A stretch of 64,000 bases of DNA. Source: VXNE01 sp965217825. Its GTDB lineage: Bacteria; Pseudomonadota; Gammaproteobacteria; Pseudomonadales; Azotimanducaceae. The notes under the pieces were generated by a model. The model made no database searches. It worked only from the letters and a program-made list of their open reading frames with translations, and had not been told where the DNA came from. The translations under genes and the position numbers were made by a program. Below, in pieces: positions 1-8,567 of the stretch. Within the stretch, counting starts at the first letter, position 1, and each line of letters opens with the position of its first letter. The DNA lies in the NCBI GenBank assembly GCA_965217825.1, contig OZ244571.1, positions 3,162,001-3,226,000 of the forward strand, written 5' to 3'.

Positions 1-292
1 GGCTCCGTTGCTCCTCCTTGTGTGGTGCCTGCCACACCGCGTCGTCGCGCCTCGCCAGGAACCAAAAATCCCTCGCAGCTACACTCGCATCTTTAGACTT
101 GACGGAACACGAGTCGTCGGCTGGCTCCCCACCGCGTTCCAATCCCACGCTCACCGCGTGGAGCGCCTCCACGGGGTACATCATGTATCCCGTCGCCCCC
201 GGCCTGGGGCCTTTGCGCAGCTCGAGTACTTCGTCGCGATCGACATCGTACTCGCGTCCTAGCCGAATCGCCTCGTCGTCGGTCTCCATCAT
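1..292 (-). CDS. Partial hypothetical protein, C-terminus off the window
   Basis: An open frame on the minus strand runs from an ATG pair (290-292 or 287-289) off the left edge. The visible protein is acidic then basic (MMETDDEAIRLGREYDV near the start) with no recognisable catalytic motif, signal peptide or membrane segment. The frame also stays open upstream into the tandem repeats, so the start is uncertain. I do not recognise the family. It may be the remnant of a gene cut by the repeat array or the transposase gene on its right. Confidence 0.25.
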   Translation of the reverse strand, partial: MMETDDEAIRLGREYDVDRDEVLELRKGPRPGATGYMMYPVEALHAVSVGLERGGEPADDSCSVKSKDASVAARDFWFLARRDDAVWQAPHKEEQRS

Positions 293-350
293 CGCGAGCA
301 ATTGTCGAACCGGGGGACCGCGCAGCTCCGGGTCTTCGATCTCGCAAAAT

Positions 351-450
351 CGGGACACACACCGCTACCTGACCCAAGTGCAAACTCGGAACACACACCG
401 CTACCTGACCCAAGTGCAAACTCGGAACACACACCGCTACCTGACCCAAG
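351..450. repeat. Three tandem 36-bp direct repeats (last copy shortened)
   Basis: Units start at 351, 387 and 423. The core is GGAACACACACCGCTACC followed by TGACCCAAGTGCAAACT. The first copy has GGGACACAC in place of GGAACACAC. Read on the minus strand each unit carries TGTGTGTTCC, close to the TGTGTGTCC motif repeated downstream of the transposase at 1687-1766 and at 5274-5320. The array sits about 120 bp upstream of a RAYT-like transposase, so a role as transposase recognition or REP-like sequence is inferred from position. Confidence 0.9.
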
Positions 451-571
451 GGGAAGAGATATCTCGCGCGCGACTCGGGCGATGTCTTGGGCAACGCGGC
501 GGCGTCGGCGGCCGCAGTTTGCCGACCAGGGCTATCGACGCAGCGCCCCGGTCGCAGCGACACTGCCAGCC

Positions 572-1510
572 ATGGCCACGCCCCGACACAAGCTCGTCGA
601 CCCAGAACGCCCCTACGCCTACCACCTGGCCTCCCGCTGCGTGCGCCGCGCCTGGCTTTGCGGCCGCGACAAGCGCACCGGGCGCGACTACTCGCACCGC
701 AAGCGCTGGCTGCGCGACCGCCTGCTGCTGCTAGCCCGCTGCTTCGCCGTCGAGGTCTACGCGTACGCCGTCATGAGCAACCACTTCCACATCGTCGTGC
801 ACTACGATCCCAATGCATGCCTCGCCTGGAGCGACGAGGAGGTGGCGCGGCGCTGGGTCGACGCGTTTCCGCCCAAGGCGCACGGCGCCGCATCGGCGCC
901 CAAGGCCACAGCGCGCGCGTTGCTGCTCGGGGATCCAGACCGCCTCGCGAGGGCGCGGCGCACACTCGGCTCGCTGTCCGACTTCATGAAGCACCTGAAG
1001 CAGCCAATCGCGCGGCGCGCGAACGAAGAGGACGGCTGCGACGGCCACTTCTTCGAGCAGCGCTTCTACTCCGGCGCGCTGCTCGGCGAAGAGGCGATAC
1101 TGGCGGCCATGGCCTACGTCGACCTGAATCCGGTGCGGGCCAAGCTGGCGCAGCGGATCGAGGAGTGCCGCGATTCCTCCGTTGGTGCCCGCCTCCGCAA
1201 GAACAGCGCCGCTGCGCTTGCCGCCTACCTGCGGCCGCTGGTCTCCGGCCTGGCACCGGAAGCCGCGCCGGGGACTGTCTCCACGCCGCGCCTCGGCGTG
1301 ACGCTCGGGAGCTACGTCGCACTGCTGCACGAGATGGCCGCCGCCGAAGCCGAGCCGACGGCACCGGAGCCGCTCGACCACATCGCTCGATGGATCGCCC
1401 GCGCCGCCTCCCTACGCAAGCGCCAGCGCGCCTACGGGCCCGCCGAATCGCTGCGCCAGTGGACCGGCGAGCGCGGCTTCCAGCTGCGCGAAACGCCCCT
1501 GCCCGCCTGA
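572..1510 (+). CDS. REP-associated-type HUH/Y1 transposase (RAYT-like, IS200-like fold)
   Basis: A 312-aa protein of the Y1 transposase (TnpA_REP) superfamily, which nicks and rejoins single-stranded DNA hairpins. The HUH pair lies at about H71 and H73 in SNHFHIVVH, and the catalytic tyrosine is probably Y182 in AYVDLNPVRAKL, a highly conserved RAYT-type block. A short Arg/Lys-rich N-terminus (CVRRAWLCGRDKRTGRDY) and a C-terminal extension of over 100 residues are typical of REP-associated rather than classical IS200 enzymes. The ATG at 572 gives the normal family start, although the frame is open further upstream. It has no partner gene. Repeated GTGTGTCC motifs lie on both sides, which supports a role in moving short repeats. 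The active-site residues are intact, so it may be functional. Confidence 0.85.
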   Translation: MATPRHKLVDPERPYAYHLASRCVRRAWLCGRDKRTGRDYSHRKRWLRDRLLLLARCFAVEVYAYAVMSNHFHIVVHYDPNACLAWSDEEVARRWVDAFPPKAHGAASAPKATARALLLGDPDRLARARRTLGSLSDFMKHLKQPIARRANEEDGCDGHFFEQRFYSGALLGEEAILAAMAYVDLNPVRAKLAQRIEECRDSSVGARLRKNSAAALAAYLRPLVSGLAPEAAPGTVSTPRLGVTLGSYVALLHEMAAAEAEPTAPEPLDHIARWIARAASLRKRQRAYGPAESLRQWTGERGFQLRETPLPA

Positions 1511-1580
1511 TCCCCGCCTAGCAAGAGAGCGTCTTCACGTCCCTCCCGGAGACGCCTTGACTCCTTTCTAGCGGCCTAAA

Positions 1581-1779
1581 CGGCCACCCCAAACAAGCCC
1601 TTTTTCGCAACGCGACACTCCTTCACGCCAATATGTGGCCTTCCCGAGGGGTAGTCCTGTTACTGCGATACATACCCAACCGGACTATGTGTGTCCTAAA
1701 TCCGCAAGATGATGATGTGTGTCCCAAATCCACTTACCGGGATCATGTGTGTCCCAAATCCACTTGCAAATCCACTTGG
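1581..1779 (+). repeat. Dispersed repeat, copy 1, ending in an ATGTGTGTCC motif array
   Basis: This non-coding stretch after the transposase shares a scaffold with 5167-5320: CCCCAAACAAGCC, then a T-rich TTTTCGCAACGC block, then CTGTTACTGCGATACAT, then CCCAACC and CTATGTGTGTCC. It ends in three motif copies with the core ATGTGTGTCCCAAATCCAC at 1687, 1715 and 1745, plus a shortened AAATCCACTTGG at 1768. The similarity is judged by eye at about 70-75%. A non-autonomous (REPIN- or MITE-like) element mobilised by the adjacent transposase is the simplest explanation, and that is inference. Confidence 0.75.
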
Positions 1780-1832
1780 AACGACATGAGACGCTGCATA
1801 TCGCGGGCCCGTGATGCGTTATAGTTGCGGAC

Positions 1833-2420
1833 GTGGATTCCTCCCTTGAGCCCCCTGAATCAACTACGCGCCATGCCTTCCGGCTGACGGTGCTCATGGC
1901 GCTCGCGGCGGCGTTGCCCGCGGAGGCCCAAGAGCCGGTGGACCGGCACTTGGTGGCGGATGGGCTTCGCATCGTGGAAGCCGAAGGTCGCGATCTGGTC
2001 GTTCTGCCTTCGTACGCGGACTCTGCAGGCGCCCTGGAGTCGGCGCCCGGCGGCTTCGCCGCGCAGTCGTTCGAAGCCGCCTCACGACGGATTCACGTCG
2101 TCACCTTTGAAGGCGATACCTTCAGGGCCGCCACGCCCCTCAACGGCCCCCGATCATGGATCGTCTTCGATCCCGTCCGGCGCGCCTTTGCGTCCCTGTT
2201 GCCAAGTATCCGCATCGAACTGGACGCCGGCCTGGAACTCGACGCTATCGCGACGGAGGTCAGCGCAACCGGCGTCACGGTCTTCGAGTCGCTGGGCTTC
2301 GCCATCGTCGATCTGCCCGAGGATCTGCACCCCGCCGACGCCGTCGCGCGCGTGCGGGAACTCCCCGGCCAGCCCGATGCAGCCGTGCGGCTGCGCGGGC
2401 CCCAGATCGAATGGCGATGA
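1833..2420 (+). CDS. Secreted protein resembling a free subtilase prodomain
   Basis: A 195-aa protein starting at GTG 1833, with a hydrophobic signal segment (residues about 17-29) ending near an AEAQE cleavage-like site. No enzyme motif is visible. The C-terminal 45 residues (FAIVDLPEDLHPADAVARV, then RELPG and RLRGPQIEW) resemble the last strand-helix-strand of inhibitor-I9-like subtilase propeptides, which end with an Arg-rich LPG-V type turn. The downstream gene is a subtilisin-like protease whose start overlaps this stop codon (ATGGCGATGA), so the two should be translationally coupled. I infer a folding chaperone or inhibitor acting in trans on the protease. The alternative is an unrelated exported protein. 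A later ATG at 1896 would remove the signal segment, so I prefer the GTG. Confidence 0.6.
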   Translation: MDSSLEPPESTTRHAFRLTVLMALAAALPAEAQEPVDRHLVADGLRIVEAEGRDLVVLPSYADSAGALESAPGGFAAQSFEAASRRIHVVTFEGDTFRAATPLNGPRSWIVFDPVRRAFASLLPSIRIELDAGLELDAIATEVSATGVTVFESLGFAIVDLPEDLHPADAVARVRELPGQPDAAVRLRGPQIEWR

Positions 2421-5044
2421 CGCGCGGCCATTTCGCGGCGCGCCACCCCAGGTCGCAGGCCGCATCTGTCATATGGCCTCTTGAGCCGGCGAAAGGGTTC
2501 CAGTTCCGGGCACCCCTTCCCAGGGGCGCAATCGCGGTTTTCGCGGCGCTTTGTCTGCTGGCCGCGAGCGGCTGCGGAGGAGGAGGCTCCGACAGGCCAC
2601 CTCCCCCGCCGCCAGCGACGATAACGCTGGCCGTCTCCGGCGACCTCAGTATCGAGGAGGCGGAGAATACGATGGTGAGGGTGAACGTCGAGCTCGATGC
2701 GCCCGCCTCCGGGTCCATCGGCGTGCGATTGCACTTCGGCGGGACCGCCGATCGAGGCCGCGATTACGAGGTCCCCATCGACGGTTTCACCATACCGGCG
2801 AACGCCGCCTCCGCGACGGCGGAGATCGACGTCTACAGGGACTTCGAGGAGGAAGGGGATGAAACCATCGAGGTCGCCATCGGTGCGTTCACCGGCAACG
2901 CGCGGATAGGCGACCCGTCCTCGGTCACGCTGACGGTGCTCGACGGAGAGGCCGCGACGGTAGACAAGATACCGCCGGACGAAGCGGAAAGCGTTGCCGC
3001 ATTGCTGCCGTTGCTGTACGGCGTAGCCGAAGACGCCGTCGTCTTGTTCGTGATCGCGCTGGTTCCCGGCGACGCGTCCGCGCCCGTGCCGCTGGTGGCG
3101 GAGTGGTCCACGGACATCGGCTTCAACAGCGACGTACACCTGATCGGCGCGTACGAGATCGTCCCAACCGACGATCCGTTCGACTTTTTCCTGAACAGCC
3201 TGCGCGAGTTCCGGCTGCCGCTCGCGGAGCTGGCGCCGAACGGGCACTACTTCATCCGGGCCTACCTGGGAGAGCCACCGCCTTCGACCGAGTTCGGCGC
3301 CCAGTACTCGAACGTGTTCCTGAACGGGTTCGCGACCAATGCCGAGGGACGGGTCGCCGTGCGGTGCGAAGCGCCCCATCGAACGCCGGCCGCCGGGGGC
3401 GGCGACCCGCTGTTTGCCGAGCAATGGCACCTGCGCAACACCGGGCAGACGGCGTTCTCGGATCGCGCCGGCACCCCAGGTGCCGATCTCCGCATGGCGA
3501 CGGCGGTCGGCACCGGCCAGAACGGCGCCGGCGTGAAACTGGCGGTCATCGACACGGGGCTTGAGATCTGCCATCCGGACCTGGCCGCCAACACCAGCGC
3601 GGGCGGGTCGTTCAACTTTGGCTTCCAGGCAAGACCCGGTTCGTCGCGCACCGACCCGTTTAACTTCAGCACGCTCGGCGACCACGGCACCAGCGTGGCC
3701 GGCATTGCCGCGGCGGTCGCGAACAACGGCCACGGCGGGCGGGGCGTGGCCTCCGAGGTCACGCTCGTCGGGTTCAACCCGCTCGAAGCGACGGGCGGGG
3801 AGGACGACGATCCGGAAGCCGGGGCGCAAACCGCGATGTTGCGCAGCCTCGGGGGGAGCGACCGCGATCCGGATTCCGCCAGCGTGGACATCTTCAACAT
3901 GAGCTTCGGCTTCGTGGCCCCATCGGAGAATTCGCCAGAAGAGTTCGTGCGGCTGCTGACGATGGGCACCGGGCAGCTTCGCTCGGGCCGCGGCGCGCTG
4001 TACGTGAAAGCTGCGGGCAACGCTTTCGATGTCTGCGATCAGACCCATCCGTTCAACCGAGAGGTGGGCTGCGTCGCCAGCAACGCGGATCCGGACCAGA
4101 ACCTGCCATGGATGATCGTCGTGGGAGGGTTCAACGCCGACGATCTCAGGTCCTCCTATTCCAGCGCCGGCGCAAACCTTTGGGTCGTCGGTCCGGCCGG
4201 CGAGGACGGTATCGAAGGCCCCGCGATGATCACGACCGACCAGGCCGGCGCGCATGCGGGCTTCAACCAGTTTCCCCAGAACCGCCTGACGAGCGCGCAT
4301 CCTCTGAACCGCGATGGTGACTACGTCAGCGCTTTCGGCGGCACGTCCTCGGCGGCGCCCGCCGTCGCCGGCGCGGTCGCCATCCTGTTGGGCGTCAACC
4401 CGGAACTCACCTGGCGCGACGTAAAGCACATCCTCGCAACCTCGGCGCGCATGATCGACCCGGATATCGCGGAAGTTCGCGCCGCTTTCAACGGTGCGCC
4501 GTTCGTCGCACAGCACGGCTGGCAGACCAATGCCGCCGGCTACGACTTCCACAACTGGTACGGGTTCGGCGCGGTCGATATCGACGCCGCCGTCGCAATG
4601 GCGGTCGACTACACCGCCGACAGCCTCGGGTCCTTCGTCGAATCGGAGTGGTTCGCTACCGACGCGGAGGCGGAACTGTCGCTAGCCATCCCCGACGCAG
4701 ACGGCGCGGGTGCAAGCGCGGTTCTGGACATCGCGGGACTGCCCGACACCGCCAACATCGAGGCGGTGGTCCTGGAGATCGCGGTCGAACACACCAACGC
4801 CTTCGACCTCGGCGTCACCCTGCGCTCGCCCGCGGGCACGGCCAGCGTGGTCAATCCGCCCTTAAATTCAGTGCTCGAAGGCTTCGCTGGACTGCAGGAC
4901 TGGCATCTGCTGAGCAATGCGTTCTATGGCGAGAACCCCAACGGCACGTGGACGGTCCATGTGGCAGACCTCGCCGACGGCGACACTGGCAGCGTGACCG
5001 GCTGGCGGTTGCGCTTCTACTACGGCGAGCACCCCGCGAACTGA
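2411..5044 (+). CDS. Subtilisin-like (S8) serine protease lipoprotein with Calx-beta-like and P domains
   Basis: An 877-aa exported protease. The N-terminus has a signal peptide with lipobox LAASGC followed by Gly/Pro-rich linker, so it is probably anchored in a membrane as a lipoprotein. Residues about 70-180 look like a Calx-beta repeat (EEAENTMVRV, EEEGDETIEVAIGAF, VTLTVLDGEA). The S8 domain carries Asp381 (VIDTGLE), His425 (GDHGTSVAGIAA), oxyanion Asn537 (KAAGNAF) and Ser646 (GGTSSAAPAVAG), a complete active site. The last 130 residues form a P (proprotein-convertase) domain (VTLRSPAGTASVV, NGTWTVHVADLADGDTG). ATG 2411 and ATG 2417 both overlap the stop of the upstream prodomain-like gene, implying coupled expression. 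A decayed copy of this P-domain tail lies at 57399-57484. Confidence 0.9.
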   Translation: MAMTRGHFAARHPRSQAASVIWPLEPAKGFQFRAPLPRGAIAVFAALCLLAASGCGGGGSDRPPPPPPATITLAVSGDLSIEEAENTMVRVNVELDAPASGSIGVRLHFGGTADRGRDYEVPIDGFTIPANAASATAEIDVYRDFEEEGDETIEVAIGAFTGNARIGDPSSVTLTVLDGEAATVDKIPPDEAESVAALLPLLYGVAEDAVVLFVIALVPGDASAPVPLVAEWSTDIGFNSDVHLIGAYEIVPTDDPFDFFLNSLREFRLPLAELAPNGHYFIRAYLGEPPPSTEFGAQYSNVFLNGFATNAEGRVAVRCEAPHRTPAAGGGDPLFAEQWHLRNTGQTAFSDRAGTPGADLRMATAVGTGQNGAGVKLAVIDTGLEICHPDLAANTSAGGSFNFGFQARPGSSRTDPFNFSTLGDHGTSVAGIAAAVANNGHGGRGVASEVTLVGFNPLEATGGEDDDPEAGAQTAMLRSLGGSDRDPDSASVDIFNMSFGFVAPSENSPEEFVRLLTMGTGQLRSGRGALYVKAAGNAFDVCDQTHPFNREVGCVASNADPDQNLPWMIVVGGFNADDLRSSYSSAGANLWVVGPAGEDGIEGPAMITTDQAGAHAGFNQFPQNRLTSAHPLNRDGDYVSAFGGTSSAAPAVAGAVAILLGVNPELTWRDVKHILATSARMIDPDIAEVRAAFNGAPFVAQHGWQTNAAGYDFHNWYGFGAVDIDAAVAMAVDYTADSLGSFVESEWFATDAEAELSLAIPDADGAGASAVLDIAGLPDTANIEAVVLEIAVEHTNAFDLGVTLRSPAGTASVVNPPLNSVLEGFAGLQDWHLLSNAFYGENPNGTWTVHVADLADGDTGSVTGWRLRFYYGEHPAN

Positions 5045-5166
5045 TCGGCGATCCGCCGAGTGATCTTCCTTGCGACAAGAGCATGGGCCGCATGTCCGAG
5101 TGTGGGCAGCCCGGCGGTAGGCGTCCCGGGGACACCCTGACGCCATTTCCTGTCTCGCGACTTCGG

Positions 5167-5320
5167 CGGCCGCCCCCAAACAAGCCGTTTTCGCAACGCC
5201 GCCCTCCTTCGTTGAGATAGGTAGCCTCGCGCAGGTCTGCACCTGTTGCTGCGACACATCCCCAACCCCGACTATGTGTGTCCAAAATCCGCAGGTGGTC
5301 ATGTGTGTCCCGAATCCACA
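5167..5320 (+). repeat. Dispersed repeat, copy 2, with two ATGTGTGTCC motifs
   Basis: This stretch between the protease and selA repeats the 1581-1779 scaffold: CCCCCAAACAAGCCG, TTTTCGCAACGCC, CCTGTTGCTGCGACACAT, CCCCAACC and GACTATGTGTGTCC. Motif copies start at 5274 (ATGTGTGTCCAAAATCCGC) and 5301 (ATGTGTGTCCCGAATCCAC). There is no transposase beside this copy, which fits a non-autonomous element moved in trans. It ends about 12 bp before the selA start and so replaces much of the expected selA leader. Confidence 0.8.
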
Positions 5321-5332
5321 TAATCACGCGCC

Positions 5333-6700
5333 ATGTCGCGCAGATCACTACCCAGCGTCGATGCTGTGCTGTCGGACGCGTCCATCGCGCCCGTCATCGC
5401 GCGGTGGGGCCTATTGGTGGTCAAGGACGCGGTGCGCCAATTGCAGGACCACGCCCGAAAAGATCAGGTACCGGCTTGGGCGGGCAAGATTTCGGACTAC
5501 CCGCCGGCGGTTGGAAACTGGATCATTTCCCACGTCGGACACGGTTACCGGCGCGTGTTCAACCTCACGGGCACGGTCATCCACACCAATCTGGGCCGCT
5601 CAGTCCTGAGCGCCGAGGCGATGGCGGCGGCAGTAGCGGCGGCAACTGCGCCCGTCACGTTGGAGTACGACCTGGCAACCGGCCGACGAGGCTCGCGCGA
5701 GGGCATTGTCACGCATAGACTGAAGCTTCTGACCGGCGCGGAGGCAGCCACAGTGGTCAACAACAACGCCGCCGCCGTGCTGCTCCTGCTCAACACCCTG
5801 GCGCTCAACAGTTCCATTCCGGTATCGCGCGGAGAACTGATCGAAATCGGCGGCAGCTTCCGCATCCCCGACATCATGGCGCGTTCGGGCAGCCACCTGG
5901 TCGAGGTCGGTACGACCAACCGCACACACCTCAGCGACTACGACAATGCTATCGACAGTTCCACCGCATTGCTGTTGAAGGTGCATCCCAGCAACTACCA
6001 CATCCAGGGATTCGCCAAATCCGTCAGCGAAAAGGAACTCGTCGGCCTCGGCCAGGCGCGCGACCTGCCGGTCTGCGTCGACCTCGGCAGCGGAACGCTC
6101 CTCGACCTGGAACGGTTCGGACTGCCGCACGAACCCACACCCCGCGAGATGATCGCGGCGGGAGTGGATCTCGTCACCTTCTCCGGGGACAAGCTGCTCG
6201 GGGGCGCCCAGGCGGGCATCGTCGTCGGACGGGCAGACCTCGTAGCGCGGCTCGACAGCAACCCAATGAAGCGCGCGCTGCGCGCGGACAAAGTCACGCT
6301 GGCGATACTCGATGCAACCCTGCGCGCGTACGAAGACGAATCCACAGTGGCCGAACGCATTCCGTTGCTGGCAACGCTGACGACGCCGCTGGAGCAACTC
6401 GACATGCGCGCAACCGCAGTGTCGAAGACCTTGGCGAGCCGCATCGAAGAAACGCTATCCATCACTGTCGAGGCATCGGAGTGCCAACTCGGCAGCGGTG
6501 CTTTGCCGAACCAACGCGTGCCAAGCCGCGCCGTCGCAATCGCCGGACCCGGACGTTCCATCGAAGCATTGGCCGCCAAGCTTCGGAGCCTTGCCATTCC
6601 TGTCATTTCGCGGCGCCAATCCGGACGCCTTTGGCTCGATATGCGATGCGCCGAGCCGCTGGACGAATTGATCGCGACGCTCGAGACCCTGGCGGCGTGA
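5333..6700 (+). CDS. selA: L-seryl-tRNA(Sec) selenium transferase SelA
   Basis: A 455-aa PLP enzyme that converts Ser-tRNA(Sec) to Sec-tRNA(Sec) with selenophosphate in the cytoplasm. The N-terminal helical tRNA-binding part is present (residues 1-70), followed by the signature FNLTGTVIHTNLGRS and NNNAAAVLLLLN. The PLP lysine is K287 in FSGDKLLGGAQAGIVVG. Length is normal for the family. The ATG at 5333 follows directly after the repeat motif, and no strong ribosome-binding site is visible. The stop TGA shares bases with the GTG start of selB (GTGA at 6697-6700), so the two are translationally coupled. Confidence 0.97.
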   Translation: MSRRSLPSVDAVLSDASIAPVIARWGLLVVKDAVRQLQDHARKDQVPAWAGKISDYPPAVGNWIISHVGHGYRRVFNLTGTVIHTNLGRSVLSAEAMAAAVAAATAPVTLEYDLATGRRGSREGIVTHRLKLLTGAEAATVVNNNAAAVLLLLNTLALNSSIPVSRGELIEIGGSFRIPDIMARSGSHLVEVGTTNRTHLSDYDNAIDSSTALLLKVHPSNYHIQGFAKSVSEKELVGLGQARDLPVCVDLGSGTLLDLERFGLPHEPTPREMIAAGVDLVTFSGDKLLGGAQAGIVVGRADLVARLDSNPMKRALRADKVTLAILDATLRAYEDESTVAERIPLLATLTTPLEQLDMRATAVSKTLASRIEETLSITVEASECQLGSGALPNQRVPSRAVAIAGPGRSIEALAAKLRSLAIPVISRRQSGRLWLDMRCAEPLDELIATLETLAA

Positions 6701-8562
6701 TCGTTACGCTCGCCGGCCATGTCGATCACGGCAAGACGGCAGTCGTGCGGGCATTGACAGGCGTCGACACCGACCGGCTGACGGAGGAGCAGCGCCGCGG
6801 CCTGACTATCGACCTCGGCTTCGCCTACGCTGACTTCGGCGGGGCGCGCATCGGCTTCGTCGACGTGCCCGGTCACCGTCGCTTCATTCACAACATGGTG
6901 GCGGGCGTGGCCCGGAACCAGTACGCCCTCCTCGTCGTCGCCGCCGACGACGGCGTCATGCCGCAAACGGTGGAACACCTGCAGATTCTGAAGCTGCTCG
7001 GCCTGCGCCAGGGCATCGTCGCATTGAACAAGATCGACCGCAGCGAGCCTGACCACATTGCTGCGGTACGAGACGATATCCGGACGCTGACGGCGGACTC
7101 GTTTCTGCGCGATACCGAGATTGTCGAGGTCTCATGCAGCGACGGCCGCGGCATCGACGCGTTGCGCTCGCATCTGCAACAGGCCGGCAAGGCCTACGCG
7201 ACTGCCGTAGAAGACCGGGCCTTCCGCCTCGCCGTGGACCGCGCGTTCTCTCTCCGGGGCGTCGGCCTCGTTGCCACCGGCACGGTCGTGTCCGGCGCGA
7301 CGCAGGTCGATGATCACTTGGCGATAGCAGCGACCGGACAGCCACTACGCGTGCGGGGGCTGTTCGTTCAGGACACACCGGCGGAGCGCGCCGTCGAGGG
7401 AGACCGCGTCGCACTGAATATCACGGGCGCGCGCCTCGAGAACGTTTCAAGGGGTGATTGGATTGTCGCCGAGTCCACCGCGGGCACGACTCGCCACGCA
7501 ACCCTGGAGCTTGAGGTAGTGGACGACTTTCCCCGCGCGGTGCGTCACTGGGCGCCCGTCCACGTCTATGTCGCAACCAGCCATAACCAGGGAAGGATCA
7601 GCCTGCTGGACGCCTCCCCCATAAAACCCGGCGCCACCGCCGCGGCAGACGTCGTGCTGCAGGAACCTGCGCACATCAAGGTAGGCGACCGCCTCATCCT
7701 GCGCGACCAGGACCTCGACCGAACCCTCGGCGGCGGCACGGTCATCGATGTCGAGGCGCCGCACGGACGCCGCCGCACGCATGACCGGCTTGAGCGCATC
7801 GATGCGCTGCGCCGCGCATCGACCGGTGACGCCCTCGCCGCACTGGCGCGACGCGATGCCGTGCATGCGAACACGTTCCAGCGCGACTGCAACCTGACGG
7901 CGAATGCCATAAACGAACTCGTGCAGCGATCGGGACTGATCACGCACGGCGATCACGTCATTCATCCCGAACTCGCGCGCGCAACGCAGCGCGCCGTTGC
8001 AGACGTGCTAGCCAGCCATCACGAAACGCAGCGCGAAAGCGACGGCATGCCACTCGAAGCTCTCGCCACAGCCTTGCGTGCATCCACGACCATCACCCAA
8101 ATCTCCCTCGAAAATATGACCGAATCGGGCGAAGTTCGAGCACGGTCCGGCAGCTACGCGCTGGCTGAGCACAGCGCTGAGATCCCGCAGGCCCTGGCGT
8201 CCCTTTTCGACCGCATCGAACGGCTACTCGACTCCCCCCAACCACCGAGCCTCGGCGACTTGGCCAAGCGGCTTCGGACGCCACTCCCTGCACTGGAGCG
8301 CGACATGCGCGCGTTGGCCGCCATCGGCCTGTGCCAGCGCGTCAGCCCGAGCCGCTACTTCCTCAACGCGCGTCTGCGCGCAATGGCCGACATCGCTCTC
8401 GATTTGCAGAAAGACTTCACCGTGCGCCAGTTCCGCGACGCCTCCGGCATGGGACGCAACGTCGTCATCGAAGTGCTGGAACACTTCGATCGCAAGGGTT
8501 TCACCCGTCGCGCGGGCGACACCCGCAGCGTCGTGGACGATCCGGGCCGAGTGTTAGACTGA
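6697..8562 (+). CDS. selB: Selenocysteine-specific elongation factor SelB
   Basis: A 621-aa translation GTPase that brings Sec-tRNA(Sec) to the ribosome at UGA codons followed by a SECIS hairpin. The G1 motif GHVDHGKT (residues 7-14), a DRLTEEQRRGLTIDLGF switch region, G3 DVPGH and G4 NKID are all present. Domain II/III beta barrels follow (TGTVVSGATQVDDHLAI), and the C-terminal 250 residues form the winged-helix modules that bind SECIS RNA (FRDASGMGRNVVIEVLEHFD). I take the GTG at 6697, because it gives the canonical MIVTLAGHVDHGK start and overlaps the selA stop. The frame is open further upstream only as a shadow of selA. Confidence 0.97.
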   Translation: MIVTLAGHVDHGKTAVVRALTGVDTDRLTEEQRRGLTIDLGFAYADFGGARIGFVDVPGHRRFIHNMVAGVARNQYALLVVAADDGVMPQTVEHLQILKLLGLRQGIVALNKIDRSEPDHIAAVRDDIRTLTADSFLRDTEIVEVSCSDGRGIDALRSHLQQAGKAYATAVEDRAFRLAVDRAFSLRGVGLVATGTVVSGATQVDDHLAIAATGQPLRVRGLFVQDTPAERAVEGDRVALNITGARLENVSRGDWIVAESTAGTTRHATLELEVVDDFPRAVRHWAPVHVYVATSHNQGRISLLDASPIKPGATAAADVVLQEPAHIKVGDRLILRDQDLDRTLGGGTVIDVEAPHGRRRTHDRLERIDALRRASTGDALAALARRDAVHANTFQRDCNLTANAINELVQRSGLITHGDHVIHPELARATQRAVADVLASHHETQRESDGMPLEALATALRASTTITQISLENMTESGEVRARSGSYALAEHSAEIPQALASLFDRIERLLDSPQPPSLGDLAKRLRTPLPALERDMRALAAIGLCQRVSPSRYFLNARLRAMADIALDLQKDFTVRQFRDASGMGRNVVIEVLEHFDRKGFTRRAGDTRSVVDDPGRVLD

Positions 8563-8567
8563 ACCGC

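Noticed and set aside
351..450. CRISPR array
   Set aside because: The 36-bp units are contiguous, with no unique spacers between them, and no cas genes are present.
2093..4552. An 819-codon open frame on the minus strand opposite the subtilase
   Set aside because: It is the antisense shadow of a high-GC gene: the plus strand carries a full S8 active site, and the minus frame shows no motif.
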